Assembly (NCBI RefSeq): GCF_902167145.1
Contig: NC_050101.1
Location: forward strand, 133,268,990 to 133,332,989
DNA: 64,000 bases
Reading direction: 5' to 3'
Origin: Zea mays
Taxonomy: Eukaryota > Streptophyta > Magnoliopsida > Poales > Poaceae
In this document: piece by piece, positions 11,386 through 21,515 of the stretch
How positions within the stretch are numbered: the first letter of the stretch is position 1
How the letters are laid out: every line of letters starts with the position of its first letter
Position numbers and translations under genes: made by a program
Notes under the pieces: generated by a model
Database searches by the model: none
Told to the model about the DNA's origin: nothing
What the model saw: only the letters and a program-made list of their open reading frames with translations

Positions 11386-12924
11386 TCATGACCCCCAAGG
11401 GGCAATCCCTATTGGGACCCAACGAAGGTGCTCTATATTCCAAGGGTTGGGGAGAGGTACTCCGTTATCTGTGGCGAGGCAGACGCACCCGGGGTGGCAT
11501 ATTTCTGTCACCTTGAAGGGTCCTTCCCAGCTGGGAGAGAGCTTGTGGAGCCCTTCTCGGTTTAGAACTCGCCTTAGAACCAGGTCCCCGACTTCAAACT
11601 TCCTACTATGGACGAACTGCTGGTGGTAGCGCCTGAGCGCCTGGTTGTACCGTGCATTTCGGACTGCTGCTCGCCACCTGTGCTCGTCGATGAAGTCCAC
11701 GTCCTCGCGTCGTAGTTGTTCCTGCACAGACTCATCGAACGACTGGGCCCACGAGGAGCCCACAATGATTTCCGGGGGGAGGCAGGCTTCGGCCCCGTAG
11801 ACCAGGAAGAATGGGGTCTCCCCGGTGGCTCGGCTGGGTGTGGTTCGGTTCCCCCATAGCACGGAGGGCAGCTCGCTGACCCAATTTGTGCCATGCTTCT
11901 TTAAGCAGTCATAGGTACGCGTCTTGAGTCCCCTTAGGATCTCTGCATTTGCTCTCTCCACTTGTCCGTTGCTCCTGGGGTGGGCCACGGACGCGAAGCA
12001 GAGCCGGGTGCCGATGCCTTCACAGTACTCCTAGAAGACTCGGCTCGTAAACTAGGTCCCATTGTCTATAATGATACGACTTAGGACCCTGAATCTGCAG
12101 ACGATCGACTTGAGGAATGCGACAGCAACGCCCTAGGTGATGCTGACCACAGGGGTGGCTTCCGGCCACTTGGTGAACTTGTCAATGGCGACAAAGAGGT
12201 ACCGGTACCCGCCAACAGCCCTAGGAAATGGTCCCAGGATATCCACCCCCCATACGGCGAACGGCCAGGAGGGTGGGATCATTTGCAGAGCCTGAGCTGG
12301 TGTGTGTATCTGCTTCGCGTGGTATTGGCACGCTTCACAGAACTTTACTAGCTCGGTCGCATCATGGAGGGCAGTTGGCCAATAAAAACCATGCCAGAAG
12401 GCCTTACCGACCAGCGTGCGGGATAAAGAATGACTTCCGCACTCCCCTCCATGGATCTCCGTGAGTAACTCACGGCCCTCTTCCTGGGTGATGCACCGCA
12501 TGAGAATGTCGTTTGCGCCACGGCGGTAGAGACCCCCTTCTACCATCGTGTATCGCTTAGCCAACTGCACTATGCGCTTAGCGGAGACATGGTCTTCAGG
12601 AAGGATATTTTCCTTCAGGTAGTCCCGGATCTCGGAGATCCATGCATCGGGACCGCTCTGAGTTGCTGATTGTGGCGCTAAAGGGTCAGCGGAGTCCCCC
12701 AAAGCGCACACAACCTTTGGTGGGTCTTGGGACGCCACCGGGACTGCCGGCTTCGAGGTGCCAGTCTCGCCCCCTTCGTCCAGTCCGGCCGGCTGGGCGG
12801 TGGGTCTCAGTAGTCGTCTTTCGAAGGCGCCCTTGGGCACGGGTGCCCGAGTTGATGCCCTCTGGGAGAGGTTATCTGCCGCTGAGTTGTCGTGCCCGAG
12901 TTGATGCCCTCTGGGAGAGGTCAT
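11386..12924 (-). pseudogene. Gypsy pol: integrase, three in-frame stops
   Basis: Integrase that would insert the cDNA copy. N to C: an HHCC-type zinc region (HDATELVKFCEACQYH), then the catalytic core with VWGVDILGPFP (first Asp), the second Asp in IIIDNGT, and the Glu in NGQVERA, then a chromatin-proximal C-terminal part (FEVGDLVLRRVLNREGLHKL). The frame is continuous from 12924 to 11386 except for three TAG codons (12133-12135, 12052-12054, 12031-12033), each replacing an expected Gln, hence CAG to TAG. A 49-bp tandem duplication just upstream also shifts the frame from RNase H. Confidence 0.88.
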
Positions 12925-12940
12925 CTGCCGCTGAGTTGTC
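12843..12940. repeat. 49-bp tandem duplication in pol
   Basis: GTGCCCGAGTTGATGCCC begins at 12843 and again at 12892, and each unit runs on to CGCTGAGTTGTC. The two 49-bp units differ at one base (GTTATC / GTCATC). As 49 is not a multiple of three, the duplication shifts the frame between RNase H and integrase. Confidence 0.9.
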
Positions 12941-13660
12941 GGCTCGGGGAACGTGTTGAAGTTCCAGGGTCGTGAAATCCTTCTCCAGCTTCCTCACATG
13001 GAGGAGGTAAGTTGCGAGTCTAGGCTCGTTGCAGCTACATTCTCCGCGGACTTGCTTGACGATGAGCTGAGAGTCCCCCTTTACGAGGAGTTGGCGGACC
13101 CCCAGGGATAGGGCCGCGGATAGGCCGAAGATCAGCGCCTCATACTCCGCCATGTTGTTGGTGGCCTTGAATTCAAGTCGCACCACATACTGCAGTTGGT
13201 TTCCGCCTGGGTCGGCGAGGACCACTACTGCGCCAGCACACTGTTGGCGGGTGGACCCGTCGAAGAAAAGCGTCCAGTGGGGTTCGGTGAAGATCGGACC
13301 CCTGCGCTCCGCTGGTGTGGGGTCCGGCCCCCCGGGGGTACACGGGGGTGGAGTCCACTATACGATGAAGTCGGCCAGGACCTGACTTTTGATGGCGTGG
13401 CAAGGCTGGAAGTCCAGTTGGAACTCGGCGAGCTCTGTCGCCCACTTGGCGATGTGGCCAGTGGCGTTTGGGTTGTATAGGATGGCCTTTAATGAAAAGG
13501 AGGTCATCACCACAACCTTGTGTGCTTGGAAATAATGACGCAGCTTCTTGGACGCGACCAACACAGTGTAGAGGAGTTTGTGCGTCTCGAGGTACCTGGC
13601 CTTTGCTTCATGGAGGACCTCGCTGACGTAGTAGACCGGCTTCTGGACAGTCCGGGTAAA
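12941..13660 (-). pseudogene. Gypsy pol: RNase H and archaeal-type RNase H-like part
   Basis: The minus-strand reading starts with PVYYVSEVLHEAKARYLE near 13648, which is the region normally just after the RT thumb. It continues through HYFQAHKVVVMTSFSLKAI and WATELAEFQLDF, then TNNMAEYEALIFGL, LLVKGDSQLIVKQV and ADNSAADDLSQRA, a typical plant Gypsy RNase H. Frame breaks lie near 13340-13225, where a GC-rich run carries indels. The RT fingers/palm that should precede it are missing (see 13661). Confidence 0.85.
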
Positions 13661-14600
13661 CCTTTAGCTGGTGCTCGATCACCTCCCTAGGGATCCCAGG
13701 CATCTACGACGGCTCCCAAGCGAAGACGTCGGCATTTGCTTGGAGGAAGGCGACGAGCGCGAGTTCCTATTTTTCTCCCAGATCCCCTGCGATGCGGGTG
13801 GTCTGGGAGGGGTCCGCGCCGACCTAGATGGTTTTTGCGGGTCCGCCGTCTGCCCCGGACGGCTGTACTTTCGGCGCCTTGGAGGGTGCCCTGGTACTGG
13901 GGCCTCTTCCTCCGTTGTCCGGCCGAGCGATTTCGACCGCCAGGGTGTGTAGCTTCTCGACGGCTGCTAGTGCGGCGGTGTGGTCTCCCTGCACTGTGAG
14001 GATCCCAGCGGGGGATGACATCTTGAGGACCAAGTACCTGTAATGGGCAATGGCCATGAACCGGTACAGGGCCGGCCTCCCGATAATGGCGTTAAAAGGG
14101 AGGTTGACCTCCGCGACGTCGAACTGAACGTTTTCTGTATGGAAGTTCTCTTCCGTCCCAAATGTAACCGGGAGCGTTATGCTCCCGAGGGGATATACGG
14201 GCTGCAGGCCCATCCCGGAGAACGAGCGAGAGGGCCCCAGCCGCGACCCCGGGACCTGCAGCTGTCTGAATGCTGCATGGCTGATAACGTTGAGGTCGGC
14301 CCCTCCGTCGATCAACACGTGATGTAGTCGCATGTTGGCGACAACAGGGGCGGTGATGAGTGGTAGCACGCTGGCCCCCGCCATGTTGTTGGGGTAGCCG
14401 GATGCCCCAAAGGAGATGGTGGTGCCCCTCCACCGTTGGTGCGGAGTGGTTTTGGGGACCCCTGGGACCGCCGAAAGAACCTCCCGGCGTAGGGACTTGA
14501 CACTCCTGCGGGAGGTGAGCTCCCAGCTTTCGCCATACATTACATACAGCTTCTTGCGACGGTCGCCACCGTCGCTGGAGTTAGAATCTCTGGTGAAAAC
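13661..14600 (-). pseudogene. Gypsy protease and RT N-terminal edge; RT core deleted
   Basis: The aspartic protease is visible as LHHVLIDGGADLNVI with a flap-like FNAIIGRPALYRF. After it, the linker to RT contains three TAG codons (13824-13826, 13767-13769, 13704-13706), each where Gln is expected. The reading FLQANADVFAWEPS..MPGIPREVIEHQLKV is the usual start of the RT domain, but within about 10 bp it joins the post-RT segment at 13648. The roughly 200-residue RT core with its YxDD motif is absent. Confidence 0.85.
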
Positions 14601-16041
14601 GTCTTTCAGGCACCCCTCGGGCGGCTGGTAGTCGAGGTCTTGTCCTTCCGTAGCCGCGGCTTTTCCGCCAGCTCCCCTTTGGCTTGGCCGGTGATGGGGC
14701 GACGTGTCGTCCTTGAAGGACTGCTCACGCCGCTCGCTGACGTGTCGTGCGAGTTTGATAATCTCACGGCAGTCGGCGGCTCGGTGGCGGCTCTTGGGGT
14801 GCCCTGGGCACGTGTCACCGCTGTCTCCTTGGGCCGTGGGCGCTTGCTGCGCTCGCCTTGGCCCCCGGCAACGGCAGCAGCAACTGAAACAGTGACCCAT
14901 GGCTTTTCATGACCGTGGCTCTTGTTTCTCTTTTTCTTCCTGCCTCTGCCCTGGGTGACGACATCTGAGTCGCTCACCTTGGTAACCTCGACTTGTGGTT
15001 CTGAGTGCCAAGCACGGCCCTCGGCAGCTCTGGCGCACTTGTCAACCAGAGCAAAGAGTGTGGTGACGTTGTCCACATCATGCGTGGCCAACTTCTCCAG
15101 CATCTTCTCATCACGTACCCCCTGGCGGAAAGCAGTGATGATGGATGCATCCGAGATACGAGGGATTGTCCCACATACCTTGGTGAAGCGGGAAATGAAC
15201 GCTCAGAGGGTCTCCCCGGATCCCTGTCTCACTGCGTGGAGGTGTGCCTCCACTCTGTGCCGCTGATAAGCGCTGGCGAAGTTCGCCATGAACCGTGCAC
15301 AGAGTTCTTCCCAGGAGTAGATGGATCCTGGAGCTTGGTTCATGAGCCAAGTCCGGGTTGGTCCAGACAGGGCTACATGGAAGTAGGTTGCCAATACGGC
15401 GGTGTCTCCACCTGCTGCCGTAATGGCAGTGACATAAACCTGCAGGAATTCTGACGGGTTTGTCGTACCATCGTATTTTTCCGGCAGATGTGGCCGAAAC
15501 TTGGGCGGCCAAGTCGCCGCGCGGAGGTGGTTCGCTAGGGCAGCACAGCCTACTCCAGCCAACGGGATGTTGGTCTAGAATCGAGCATCCCCTGGGGCCC
15601 GTGGCGCGACCGCAGCGGAATCTTGCCCAAGGTTGCCGCAGCGCTCACGCGTCTTCTCCAAAGAGATACATGCATCTCTGCCCGCACGTCTGCGGTTGAG
15701 TTTATCCCGCAGGTCTCCTGGTCCCACTGGAGGAACTTGCACGTCTCCTTCTACGCGTCTGTGGTTGAGCTCCGCTCGTAGATCTCCAGTCGGGGCAGTC
15801 CTCGCCAAGGGCGTGTGCTCCGAGGCGGATGCTTTGCGCCGGCGCCAGGGCGACCGAGGCCTGGGCCTGATCGAGCCAGTGTGCGCCATGCCAAGGAGGC
15901 GGTCCACGTCGTCGCGCCACTGCCTCATAGCCCCTGGCGAGGCAGTGGGGCTTGGCAAGTGGCGCAACAACTCTCTGGCCGCAGAGAGTGCCCCGGCGGG
16001 GGTATCCCCTGACGGAGTCCGGGACACCCATCCTGGCGTGC
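14601..16041 (-). pseudogene. Gypsy gag, main part
   Basis: Structural Gag. From its N-terminal side: low-complexity Arg/Pro-rich segment (16041-15600; MRQWRDDVDRLLGMAH), then TNIPLAGVGCAALANHL, then the retrotransposon gag domain (WPPKFRPHLPEKYDG, PTRTWLMNQAPGSIYSWEEL), then a C-terminal Cys/His region (CPGHPKSRHRAADC near 14790). In-frame stops: TAG 15575-15577 and TGA 15203-15205. A frameshift lies near 14890. The N-terminus was cut off by the Opie-like insertion and lies at 36604-36726. Confidence 0.8.
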
Positions 16042-17274
16042 TGAAAGGGAAATGTGCCCTTGGGCCATTTCTAAAGTATTTTGGTGATTTAGTGTCCAAC
16101 ACAAGTGCCCAAGTGTTAAATGGTGGACAAAGTACAAACCAAGTATTAGGTATGTTTCTCAGACTTAGTACATTGTCTTAGAGACTAATGTATTGTGTCT
16201 AAGTGCTGGAAACAGGAAAAATCAAGTTGGAATTAAAGATGGCTTTGTTCAGCCAAAGTCAGCTCTGACTGGGTGCACCGGACTGTCCGGTGGTGCACCG
16301 GGCAGTGTCCGGTGCGCCAGGCTGGCTCAGGCGAACTTGCTGCTCTCGGGAAGTGATTAACGGCGTACGGCTATAATTCACTAGACTGTCCGGTGTGCAC
16401 CGGACTGTCCGGTGAGCCAACGGTCGGTCGGGCCAACGGTCGGCTGCGCGATCCGCGCAAGACACATGGCCGAGCCAACGGTCGGAAGGGGGCACCGGAC
16501 TGTCCGGTGTGCACCGGACAGTGTCCGGTGCGCCAACGGTCGGCTTCGCCAAATAAGGAAAGAGATCCGCACCGGATAGTGTCCGGTGGTGCACCAGACT
16601 GTCCGGTGCGCCAGGCGACAGAAGGCAAGAATTGCCTTCCTGGAATGCACTCAACGGCTCCTAGCTGCCTTGGGGCTATAAAAGGGACCCCTAGGCGCAT
16701 GGAGGAGTACACCCAAGCATTCTCAAAGCATTCCCAAGCACCAAGACTTCGATCCCGCACATTTGATTCTTTGTGATAGCAATTAGAGCTCTCTTTGAGT
16801 TGTGAACTCGCCGGGTTGTGTTGTGAGCTCTTGTTGCGACTTGTGTGCGTGTTGATACTCTGATCTCGTGTCTTGTGTGTGTTGCTCATCCCTCCCTTAC
16901 TCCGTGCTTCTTTGTGATCATCAAAGTGTAAGGGCGAGAGGCTCAAAGTTGTGGAGATTCCTCGCAAACGGGATATAGTAAAGCAAAGCAAAACACCATG
17001 GTATTCAAGTGGGTCTTTGGACCGCTTGAGAGGGGTTGATTGCAACCCTCGTCCGTTGGGACGCCACAACATGGAGTAGGCAAGTGTTGGACTTGGCCGA
17101 ACCACGGGATAAACCACTGTGCCATCTCTGTGTTGATCTCTTTGTGGTTATCATGTTGTGCAAGCTCTCCTCTCTAGCCACTTGGCTTAATTGTGCTAAC
17201 TCCTAATCAAGTTTTGTGGATCAAGTTTCAAGTTTTTACAGGATCACCTATTCACCCCCCTCTAGGTGCTCTCA
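16042..17274 (+). repeat. 5' LTR of the Opie-like Sirevirus
   Basis: 1233 bp, TGAAAGGGAA to GTGCTCTCA. It contains a cluster of CACCGGACTGTCCGGTG-type palindromes (about 16275-16615) followed by a TATA box (CTATAAAAGGGACC, 16677-16690), a plausible retroelement promoter. The partner LTR shows several substitutions and a rearranged palindrome block but the same total length. Confidence 0.93.
16677..16690 (+). promoter_or_regulatory. TATA box of the Opie-like LTR
   Basis: CTATAAAAGGGACC stands downstream of the palindrome cluster and about 600 bp before the PBS. The same sequence is at 36004-36017 in the 3' LTR. Confidence 0.7.
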
Positions 17275-17323
17275 ATTGGTATCAGAGTCGTTCTCTTCAA
17301 GAAGGGACTAATCGCCCGAAGAG

Positions 17324-19711
17324 ATGGATCCTAAGGGAAAGGGGATGGTGGTCAACAACAACGAGAGGGAGTCTATCTTCAATGAGCCAAAAGATGACAA
17401 GCCTACAGACTCGGGCTCGAGCCACAAAAGAAGAGACGGGAAGAAGAAGAAGACAAGGCGCATCAAGGAGATCATCTACTACGACGACAGCGACGAATCC
17501 ACTTCTTCCCAAAAGGACGATGACGACTACGAGAAAAAGAAAACGGTCAATTCAAACTTTTCTTTTGATTATTCTCGTATTCCGCAAAGCACAAATGCTC
17601 ATTTACTCTCCATTCCACTTGGTAAGCCTCCTCACTTTGATGGAGAGGACTACGGATTTTGGAGTCACAAAATGCGTAGTCATTTGTTCTCTCTCCATCC
17701 AAGCATATGGGAGATAGTTGAGAATGGAATGCATTTTGATAGTAGTGATAGTCCCATGTTTATCAATGAGCAAATTCACAAAAATGCACAAGCTACTACT
17801 GTTCTTCTAGCATCATTGTGCAGGGATGAATACCATAAAGTGAGCGGCTTGGATAACGCCAAGAAGATTTGGGACACCCTCAAGATCTCACATGAGGGGA
17901 ATGACGTTACCATGCTCACCAAGATGGAGTTGGTGGAGGGCGAACTTGGTAGATTCGCGATGATCAGGGGCGAGGAGCCAACTCAAACATACAACCGGCT
18001 AAAGACCCTCGTCAACAAAGTAAGGAGCTATGGAAGCACGTGATGGACGGACCACGGCGTCGTCCACCTAATGCTAAGGTCCTTTACTATCCTTGATCCT
18101 CATCTTGTGAACAATATTCGTGAGAATCCTAGGTACACAAAGATGACGCCCGAGGAGATACTTGGAAAGTTTGTAAGCGGGCGTATGATGATCAAGGAAG
18201 CAAGGTACGTTGACGATGCGTTGAATGGCCCAATCCAAGAGCCTCAAACCATTGCTCTCATAGCAACGAGGAGCAAGGATGCGCTACCTAGCAAGGTGGC
18301 ACAAATTGAGGCGGCCGGACTTAATGATGAAGAAATGGCCCTCATCATCAAGCGCTTCAAGACAGCGCTAAGGGGTCGCAAGGAGCATCCAAACAAGACC
18401 AAGACGAAGGGGAAGCGCTCATGCTTCAAATGTGGTAAGATTGGTCATTTTATCGCTAACTGTCCCGATAATGATAGTGACCAGGAACAAGAGAACAAGA
18501 GGGAAAAGAAGAAGGCATACAAAAAGGCTAAGGGCGAGGCACACCTTGGAAAGGAGTGGGACTCGGATTGTTCGTCGTCCGACTCCAACAACGAAGGACT
18601 CGCCGCCACCGCCTTCAACAAAGCGTCCCTCTTCCCCAATGAATATCACACCTGCCTCATGGCAAAGGAGAAGAAGGTAAACTCTCGAAAATCCACTTAT
18701 GCTTCTTCTAGTGAGGATGAGTCTAGTGATGATGATGAAATAGACTATGCTAGTTTATTCAAGGGCCTAGATAGAACTAAGATTGATAAAATAAATGAAT
18801 TGATTGATGCTTTGAATGATAAGAATAGATTGTTAGAAAAGCAAGAGAATCTCTTATATGATGAACATGATAAGTTTGTAGAAGCTCAAAAATCCCTTGC
18901 TTTAGAAATAAAGAGGAATGAAATGCTTTCTTGTGAATTGTCTACATGCCATGACTCTATTTCTAGTTTAAAGAGCATAAACGATGACTTGAGTGCTAAG
19001 TTAGAAATAGCTAATAAATCAACATCTTGTGTAGAACATGTTGTAGTTTGCACTAGGTGTAAAAATTTTAATGTTGATGCTTGTAGTGAACACCTAGTTT
19101 CAATTTCTAAATTGAATGATGAAGTGGCTAGTCTTAATGCCCAACTCAAGACTAGCAAGAGTGAATTTGAAAAACTGAAATTTGCAAGGGATGCCTACAC
19201 AATTGGTAGACACCCCTCAATTAAGGATGGTCTTGGCTTCAAGAGGGAAGTCAAGAACTTAACAGGCCATAAGGCTTCCATCTCCGCCAAGGAGAAAGGG
19301 AAGGCCCCTATGGCAAATAGTGTGCAAAAGAACCATGCTTTCTTATACCATGATAGGAAATTTACTAGAAATGTTCATCATGATAGGAGTTGTAATGCTT
19401 ATGGTTCAAATGCAATGTTTGCTTCTAGTTCTTCTATTATGCATGATAGAAATTTAGCTAGGAGAAATGCTATTAATCACATGCCTAGAAGAAATGTTGT
19501 TCATATGCCTAGGAAAATAATAAGTGAACCTTCTACAATTTATCATGCTTTAAATGCTTCCTTTGCTATTTGTAGAAAGGATAAGAAGATAATTGCTAGG
19601 AAATTAGGGGCCAAATGTAAGGGAGACAAGACTTGCATTTGGGTCCCTAAGACTGTTGTGACTAACCTTGTAGGACCCAACATGAGTTGGGTACCTAAGA
19701 CCCAAGCCTAA
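17324..19711 (+). pseudogene. Sirevirus gag, one in-frame stop
   Basis: Starts MDPKGKGMVVNNN just downstream of the PBS. Contains the UBN2/gag core (FDGEDYGFWSHKMRSHLF, LLASLCRDEYHKVSGLDNA), then MTPEEILGKFVSGRM, a CCHC zinc knuckle CFKCGKIGHFIANC (about codon 366) and the long coiled-coil C-terminal extension typical of Sirevirus Gag. The single defect is TGA at 18041-18043 (after SYGST), most simply CGA to TGA. The remainder is open to TAA 19709-19711, 796 codons in all. Pol follows in another frame. Confidence 0.9.
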
Positions 19712-20799
19712 ATTTGCCTTGCAGGTTTATGCATCCGGGGGCTCAAGCTGGATTATCGACAGCGGATGCACAAACCACATGACGGGGGAAAAGAGGATGT
19801 TCTCTTCCTACGTCAAGAACAAGGATCCCCAAGATTCAATCATATTCGGTGATGGGAACCAAGGCAAGGTGAAAGGGTTAGGAAAAATTGCTATTTCATC
19901 CGAGCACTCCATTTCTAATGTGTTCTTAGTTGAGTCGCTTGGATATAACTTGTTGTCTGTGAGTCAATTATGTAATATGGGATATAATTGTCTATTCACA
20001 AATATAGATGTGTCTGTCTTTAGAAGAAGTGATGGTTCATTAGCTTTTAAAGGTGTACTAGACGGAAAACTTTATTTAGTTGATTTTGCAAAAGAGGAGG
20101 CCGGTCTAGATGCATGTTTAATTGCTAAGACTAGCATGGGCTGGCTGTGGCATCGCCGTTTAGCACATGTGGGGATGAAGAACCTTCACAAGCTTCTAAA
20201 GGGAGAACACGTGATAGGTCTAACTAATGTTACTTTCAAAAAAGATAGACCTTGTGCAGCTTGTCAAGCAGGGAAACAGGTGGGAAGCTCTCATCATGCC
20301 AAGAATGTGATGACAACATCAAGACCCCTGGAGTTACTTCATATGGACCTCTTCGGACCCGTCGCCTATCTAAGCATAGGAGGAAGTAAGTATGGTCTTG
20401 TCATAGTTGATGATTTTTCCCGCTTCACTTGGGTATTCTTTTTGCAGGATAAATCTGAAACCCAAGGGACCCTCAAGCGCTTCCTAAGGAGAGCTCAAAA
20501 CGAGTTTGAGCTCAAGGTGAAGAAGATAAGAAGCGACAATGGGTCCGAGTTCAAGAACCTTCAAGTGGAGGAGTATCTTGAGGAGGAAGGAATCAAGCAC
20601 GAGTTCTCCGCTCCCTACACACCACAGCAAAATGGTGTGGTAGAGAGGAAGAACAGGATGCTTATAGACATGGCGAGGACGGTGCTTGGAGAGTTCAAGA
20701 CCCCTGAGCGCTTTTGGTCGGAAGCCGTGAACACGGCTTGCCACGCCATCAACCGGGTCTACCTTCATCGCCTCCTCAAGAAGACTTCGTATGAGCTAC
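19712..20799 (+). CDS. Sirevirus pol, first part: protease and integrase
   Basis: Open in a different frame from gag, starting at the sequence GCCTTGCAG just after the gag stop. Protease: SSWIIDSGCTNHMTG. Integrase: HHCC zinc region (HRRLAHVGMKNLHKLL, CAACQAGK), catalytic residues in HMDLFGP, RSDNGSEF and NGVVERKNRML. The frame stays open until it is cut at 20800 by the zeon-like element. The protein continues at 32459 in register after the TSD. There is no ATG near the start, as is usual for a pol expressed with gag. Confidence 0.88.
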
Positions 20800-21441
20800 T
20801 GTTGGGGACCTTCGGCATCCGAAGGTCCTCAAAAACAGGATTTAACAGTATTTCTGGAGTATAATGTGTGAACAGGTATCTTCGGATTCAAGTCAGCATC
20901 ACAGTAGACCAGAGTAATACGAAGGTTGATACAGAGCTGAAGGTGTGAGCAGGAAAGCTTCGGCGCGGTAGCAAAAAGTGAAACCGACTTATAGATGAAA
21001 AGGCTATTTAAACCTCGACAGATTACTATAGAATTATTATCAAGTGTAAAGGGCATGAATGTAATTTTGTATGGGTTGTGTCCCGTGCCTATAAATAAGA
21101 GAACAGTACCCCCGTACTGTTCACGCTGACTTGGCATTCGCTTTTTGCGTCACGCTTGTATTGTCATCTCCTTCCAGTTGGAGGTACATTTGTAACTCAA
21201 AGATATTTATGTCTATGTCTGATAGTAATATATAATTATTTATGTTACCTTTTATATTCTTTACATTTTATCCTTCGTCACTGTATAATAAATTTATGAA
21301 GGTACGCACTTCATTACCTTCGTCCGAGAATCATTATACCCTAAGGGAAATAATGCTTCGAAGGACGAAGGACTTTAGCAATTAACATTTTCTATGTTGC
21401 CTTGTTCTTAACTCCTAGCATTTAAGAACAAGTCCCCAACA
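20800..21441 (+). repeat. 5' LTR of zeon-like element 1
   Basis: 642 bp, TGTTGGGGAC to CCCCAACA. TATA box CCTATAAATAAG near 21088-21099. Differences from the 3' LTR seen by eye: T/C at 20938, G/A at 21277 and A/T at 21308. Confidence 0.95.
21088..21099 (+). promoter_or_regulatory. TATA box of the zeon-like LTR
   Basis: CCTATAAATAAG. The same motif is at 32105-32116 in the 3' LTR and, as CTATAAATAGG, near 59328-59340 in the second element. Confidence 0.65.
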
Positions 21442-21442
21442 T

Positions 21443-21458
21443 TGGCGCCCACCTCCGG
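21443..21458 (+). other. Primer-binding site of zeon-like element 1
   Basis: TGGCGCCCACCTCCGG lies one base after the LTR end. It begins with TGG, complementary to the CCA end of a tRNA. The same site follows the LTR of the second element at 59697. Confidence 0.75.
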
Positions 21459-21515
21459 TGAACTCACTTCCACTCTGAGTTTTTTGAACACCTTCGGCGA
21501 TCATAAACCTTCGTT

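Noticed and set aside
20829..21137. Minus-strand ORF of 102 residues that recurs almost unchanged at 31846-32154 and, changed, at 59014-59391, as if conserved
   Set aside because: It lies wholly inside the LTRs of the zeon-like elements; the similarity is LTR homology, not protein conservation.
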